50,374 nt of DNA, from positions 1-50,374 of the forward strand of contig NZ_JABVEC010000047.1 of assembly GCF_014323705.1 (NCBI RefSeq). Direction: 5' to 3'. The translations under genes were made by a program, and so were the position numbers. The notes below the pieces were generated by a model. It was not told where the DNA came from. It searched no databases and saw only the letters and a program-made list of their open reading frames with translations. Of the stretch, positions 48,883 to 50,374 are shown piece by piece; the first letter of the stretch is position 1, and each line of letters opens with the position of its first letter. The stretch comes from Actinomadura alba (GTDB taxonomy: Bacteria > Actinomycetota > Actinomycetes > Streptosporangiales > Streptosporangiaceae).

Positions 48883-49243
48883 TTGAGAAGAACCCTCCGT
48901 CTGACGGTGGCCGGCCTGCTGGCCGCCACCGCTCTCGGCGCGGCGCCCCCCGCCCACGCCGATCCTCCCGATGGTTCGGTGGACCGGCTGCCGGCCGGGA
49001 AGTCATGGACCGTCACGCTGGTCACCGGTGACGTCGTCCGGGTCCGTACGAATGCCGGCAAGGTCCCCACGGTGTCCGTCACCCCTGGTGAGGGGCGCCG
49101 GAGCACGGCGTTCGCCACCTCCATCCGGCCCGACGGAAGCATCCGGGTCCTTCCCGCCGACGTGGCACCGCGGGTCGGGAAGATGCTGGATCCCGCGCTG
49201 TTCGACGTCACCGGGCTGATCGAGCAGGGGTTCAACTATTCGG
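48883..49243 (+). pseudogene. Secreted S8-type peptidase gene cut by an insertion
   Basis: The TTG start at 48883 has AAGGAG (48872-48877) 5 nt upstream. It encodes a signal peptide (LRLTVAGLLAATALGAAPPA) and the start of a propeptide (SWTVTLVTGDVVRVRTNAGK, then PALFDVTGLIEQGFN) typical of large actinobacterial S8 peptidases. Similarity stops at about 49243; the Asp-His-Ser catalytic domain is missing because an IS607-type element begins here. The frame runs on to 49296 with unrelated codons. The remaining part of the gene may lie beyond the element, outside the window. Confidence 0.85.
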
Positions 49244-49297
49244 CTGTGAGTGTCCATAAGTGTCGTTTAGATTTCACGAGTGTCGTGTGTTCTTGAT

Positions 49298-49873
49298 GTG
49301 AACCTGACGGAATGGGCCAGGGCGCAAGGGATTGCGCCGCGCACGGCGTATCGCTGGTTCCGTGAGGGTACGTTGCCGGTCCCTGCGGAACGCGTGGGGC
49401 CGCGCACGATCCTGGTGAACATCGAGGCGAATACCGCGCCGCAGAAGACCGAGGGCGTCGGCCTGTATGCGCGGGTCACCTCGCATGACCAGAAAACAGA
49501 TCTTGAGCGGCAGACCGCCCGGCTTGTGGAGTGGGCGACCAAGGCCGGTCACGGCGTGGTCCGGGTGGAATCCGAGATCGGCTCGGGCATGAACGGTGGC
49601 CGGTCCAAGGCCCGTCGTCTGCTGGCGGACCCGGAGGTGACCGTGGTCGTCGTGGAACACAAAGACCGCCTCGGCCGCATGAACGTGGAACTGGTCGAAG
49701 CCGCGCTGTCGGCGACCGGCCGCCGTCTCGTCGTCCTGGATGAGGGCGAAGTCGAGGACGATCTGGTGCGGGACATGGTCGAGATCCTGACCTCGTTCTG
49801 CGCCCGCCTGTATGGCCGCCGGTCGGCGAGAAGCCGTGCCCGCAAGGCCTTGGAGGCCGCCGAGCATGGCTGA
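49298..49873 (+). CDS. tnpA: IS607-family serine transposase with Thr at the nucleophile position
   Basis: A 191-residue transposase. The N-terminal MerR-like HTH (NLTEWARAQGIAPRTAYRWF, then REGTLPVPAERVGPRTILV) precedes a serine-recombinase domain with LYARVTSHDQKTDLERQ, VVVVEHKDRLGRMNVELVEA and DEGEVEDDLVRDMVEILTS. In this family the sequence is normally YARVSS, with the first Ser as nucleophile; here that residue is Thr61 (codon ACC). The Arg and the distal motifs are intact. GTG 49298 was chosen because IS607 proteins begin at NLTEW; a GTG at 49280 is possible. The gene overlaps tnpB by 8 nt. Confidence 0.9.
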   Translation: MNLTEWARAQGIAPRTAYRWFREGTLPVPAERVGPRTILVNIEANTAPQKTEGVGLYARVTSHDQKTDLERQTARLVEWATKAGHGVVRVESEIGSGMNGGRSKARRLLADPEVTVVVVEHKDRLGRMNVELVEAALSATGRRLVVLDEGEVEDDLVRDMVEILTSFCARLYGRRSARSRARKALEAAEHG

Positions 49874-50374
49874 GAAGAAGACGCTGCGGCAGATTGCCCG
49901 TCCGTTCGTCGCCGGCGGTCCGTCCGGTGTCTCGGTACGGGACCGGCTCAAGGGCTTGACGTCCGAGGACGACAAGGTGTTGCGGCTGGTCGGCGCGCAC
50001 ATGGGCCGCCTGGCGTCCCGTGATCTGGCCCGACGCTGTTCCGACGGCCTGGAGCACTCCACTGACACGTGGGCCGAGCGCAAGCGGGACCTGACCTTCG
50101 AGTCGTCGTCGCGGTGGGCCGGGTCGGTCACCTCCAACACCCATGACCAGTGGGGCCTGTCTCGCCGCGCTCAATGGGCGCATCTGGAGTCTTTGGATGC
50201 CGATATCCGTACGATCCGGCACCGCCTGTCCCTGCCGGCCGGACAGAAGGGCGGCAACCGCCGGCCCGGCGGCTACCGGTCCGCGCACGAGTGGTTCGTC
50301 AAGACGCGGCGGCTGGCGATTTTGGAGACCAGGTACGAGCAGGTGCGTGCCGAGCGTGAGGCCGGGCGTGTCTC
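49866..50374 (+). CDS. tnpB: TnpB of an IS607-type element (3' end outside window)
   Basis: An open frame of 169 codons from the ATG at 49866, overlapping the tnpA stop, and still open at the window end. It reads MAEKKTLRQIARPFVAGGPS, then DRLKGLTSEDDKVLRLVGAH and MGRLASRDLARRCSDGL. This is the N-terminal region of actinobacterial IS607 TnpB proteins, RNA-guided DNA nucleases ancestral to Cas12. The RuvC catalytic motifs and the 3' guide-RNA region would lie beyond the window, so activity cannot be judged. Confidence 0.82.
   Translation, partial: MAEKKTLRQIARPFVAGGPSGVSVRDRLKGLTSEDDKVLRLVGAHMGRLASRDLARRCSDGLEHSTDTWAERKRDLTFESSSRWAGSVTSNTHDQWGLSRRAQWAHLESLDADIRTIRHRLSLPAGQKGGNRRPGGYRSAHEWFVKTRRLAILETRYEQVRAEREAGRV

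Larger units (their letters stand above)
49244..50374 (+). mobile_element. IS607-type element, right end outside the window
   Basis: It starts at about 49244, inside the S8 peptidase gene. AGTGTC repeats at 49249, 49259 and 49279 mark the left end region, as expected for sub-terminal transposase sites. The element encodes a serine transposase (TnpA) and an overlapping TnpB. The exact left boundary cannot be set without the uninterrupted target. Confidence 0.85.

Overview
The window comes from a high-GC Gram-positive actinomycete. Codon third positions are strongly G/C, GTG and TTG starts are frequent, and several genes look leaderless. Marker families are a mycothiol-dependent maleylpyruvate-isomerase-like enzyme, a DUF397 remnant, a DUF574 SAM-dependent methyltransferase, an actinobacterial HTH regulator and CU044_5270-type ECF partners. 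The mix suggests Streptosporangiales (for example Thermomonosporaceae), but that placement is inference. It reads as accessory chromosome: many short regulator/enzyme operons separated by gene wreckage.

Layout. 1-5 kb: a hypothetical protein, an HTH regulator behind a 22-bp tandem repeat, and a MacB/FtsX-type ABC transporter. 5.2-6.6 kb: an acetyltransferase remnant and an ArsR-SRPBCC-glyoxalase operon with two matching palindromes around its -10 box. 7.1-10.5 kb: an RHH regulator, a DUF4097 protein and a DrrAB-type transporter behind an array of GACGTCA sites with a probable leaderless promoter. 10.6-17 kb: single enzymes and AraC-type regulators (mycothiol-dependent enzyme, glyoxalase, S33 peptidase, FtrA-like regulator, NIPSNAP protein). 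17-20.6 kb: two parallel ECF sigma-factor pairs, one with a CU044_5270 membrane protein and one with an LCP enzyme that carries the same N-terminal module. 20.7-22.6 kb: a transmembrane Ser/Thr kinase with an external cyclophilin domain.

22.6-25 kb is a repeat and remnant zone: a 105-bp duplication, TGATCA-centred palindromes, a transposase fragment, a pentapeptide-repeat protein and a DUF397 fragment. 25-35 kb holds the most unusual gene set: a double AAA+ MoxR-like ATPase, a divergent SDR with a zinc ribbon and no catalytic tyrosine, a large helical protein and a vWA-metallopeptidase. This set appears split by about 3.4 kb of foreign material: a secreted WNGS-repeat propeller, a tRNA-Met 3' fragment, and a rifamycin-resistance cassette made of a rifamycin-associated element, a truncated glycosyltransferase and an intact rifampicin monooxygenase.

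35-45 kb continues with a DUF574 methyltransferase fused at its stop codon to a ParA remnant, a SigJ/SigX5-like sigma factor, a DHFR-like reductase, a frameshifted resolvase, a NarL-type two-component system, a SLATT-like two-helix membrane protein, an IS1380 fragment and a frameshifted PdxH-like gene. 45-50 kb has an HdeD-like protein, a crotonase, a CopC-YcnI-membrane protein copper operon, and a secreted S8 peptidase gene cut by an IS607-type element. The transposase of that element has Thr where the nucleophilic Ser should be, and its TnpB gene runs off the window.

All product names are family assignments made by eye from protein motifs; no database search was run.
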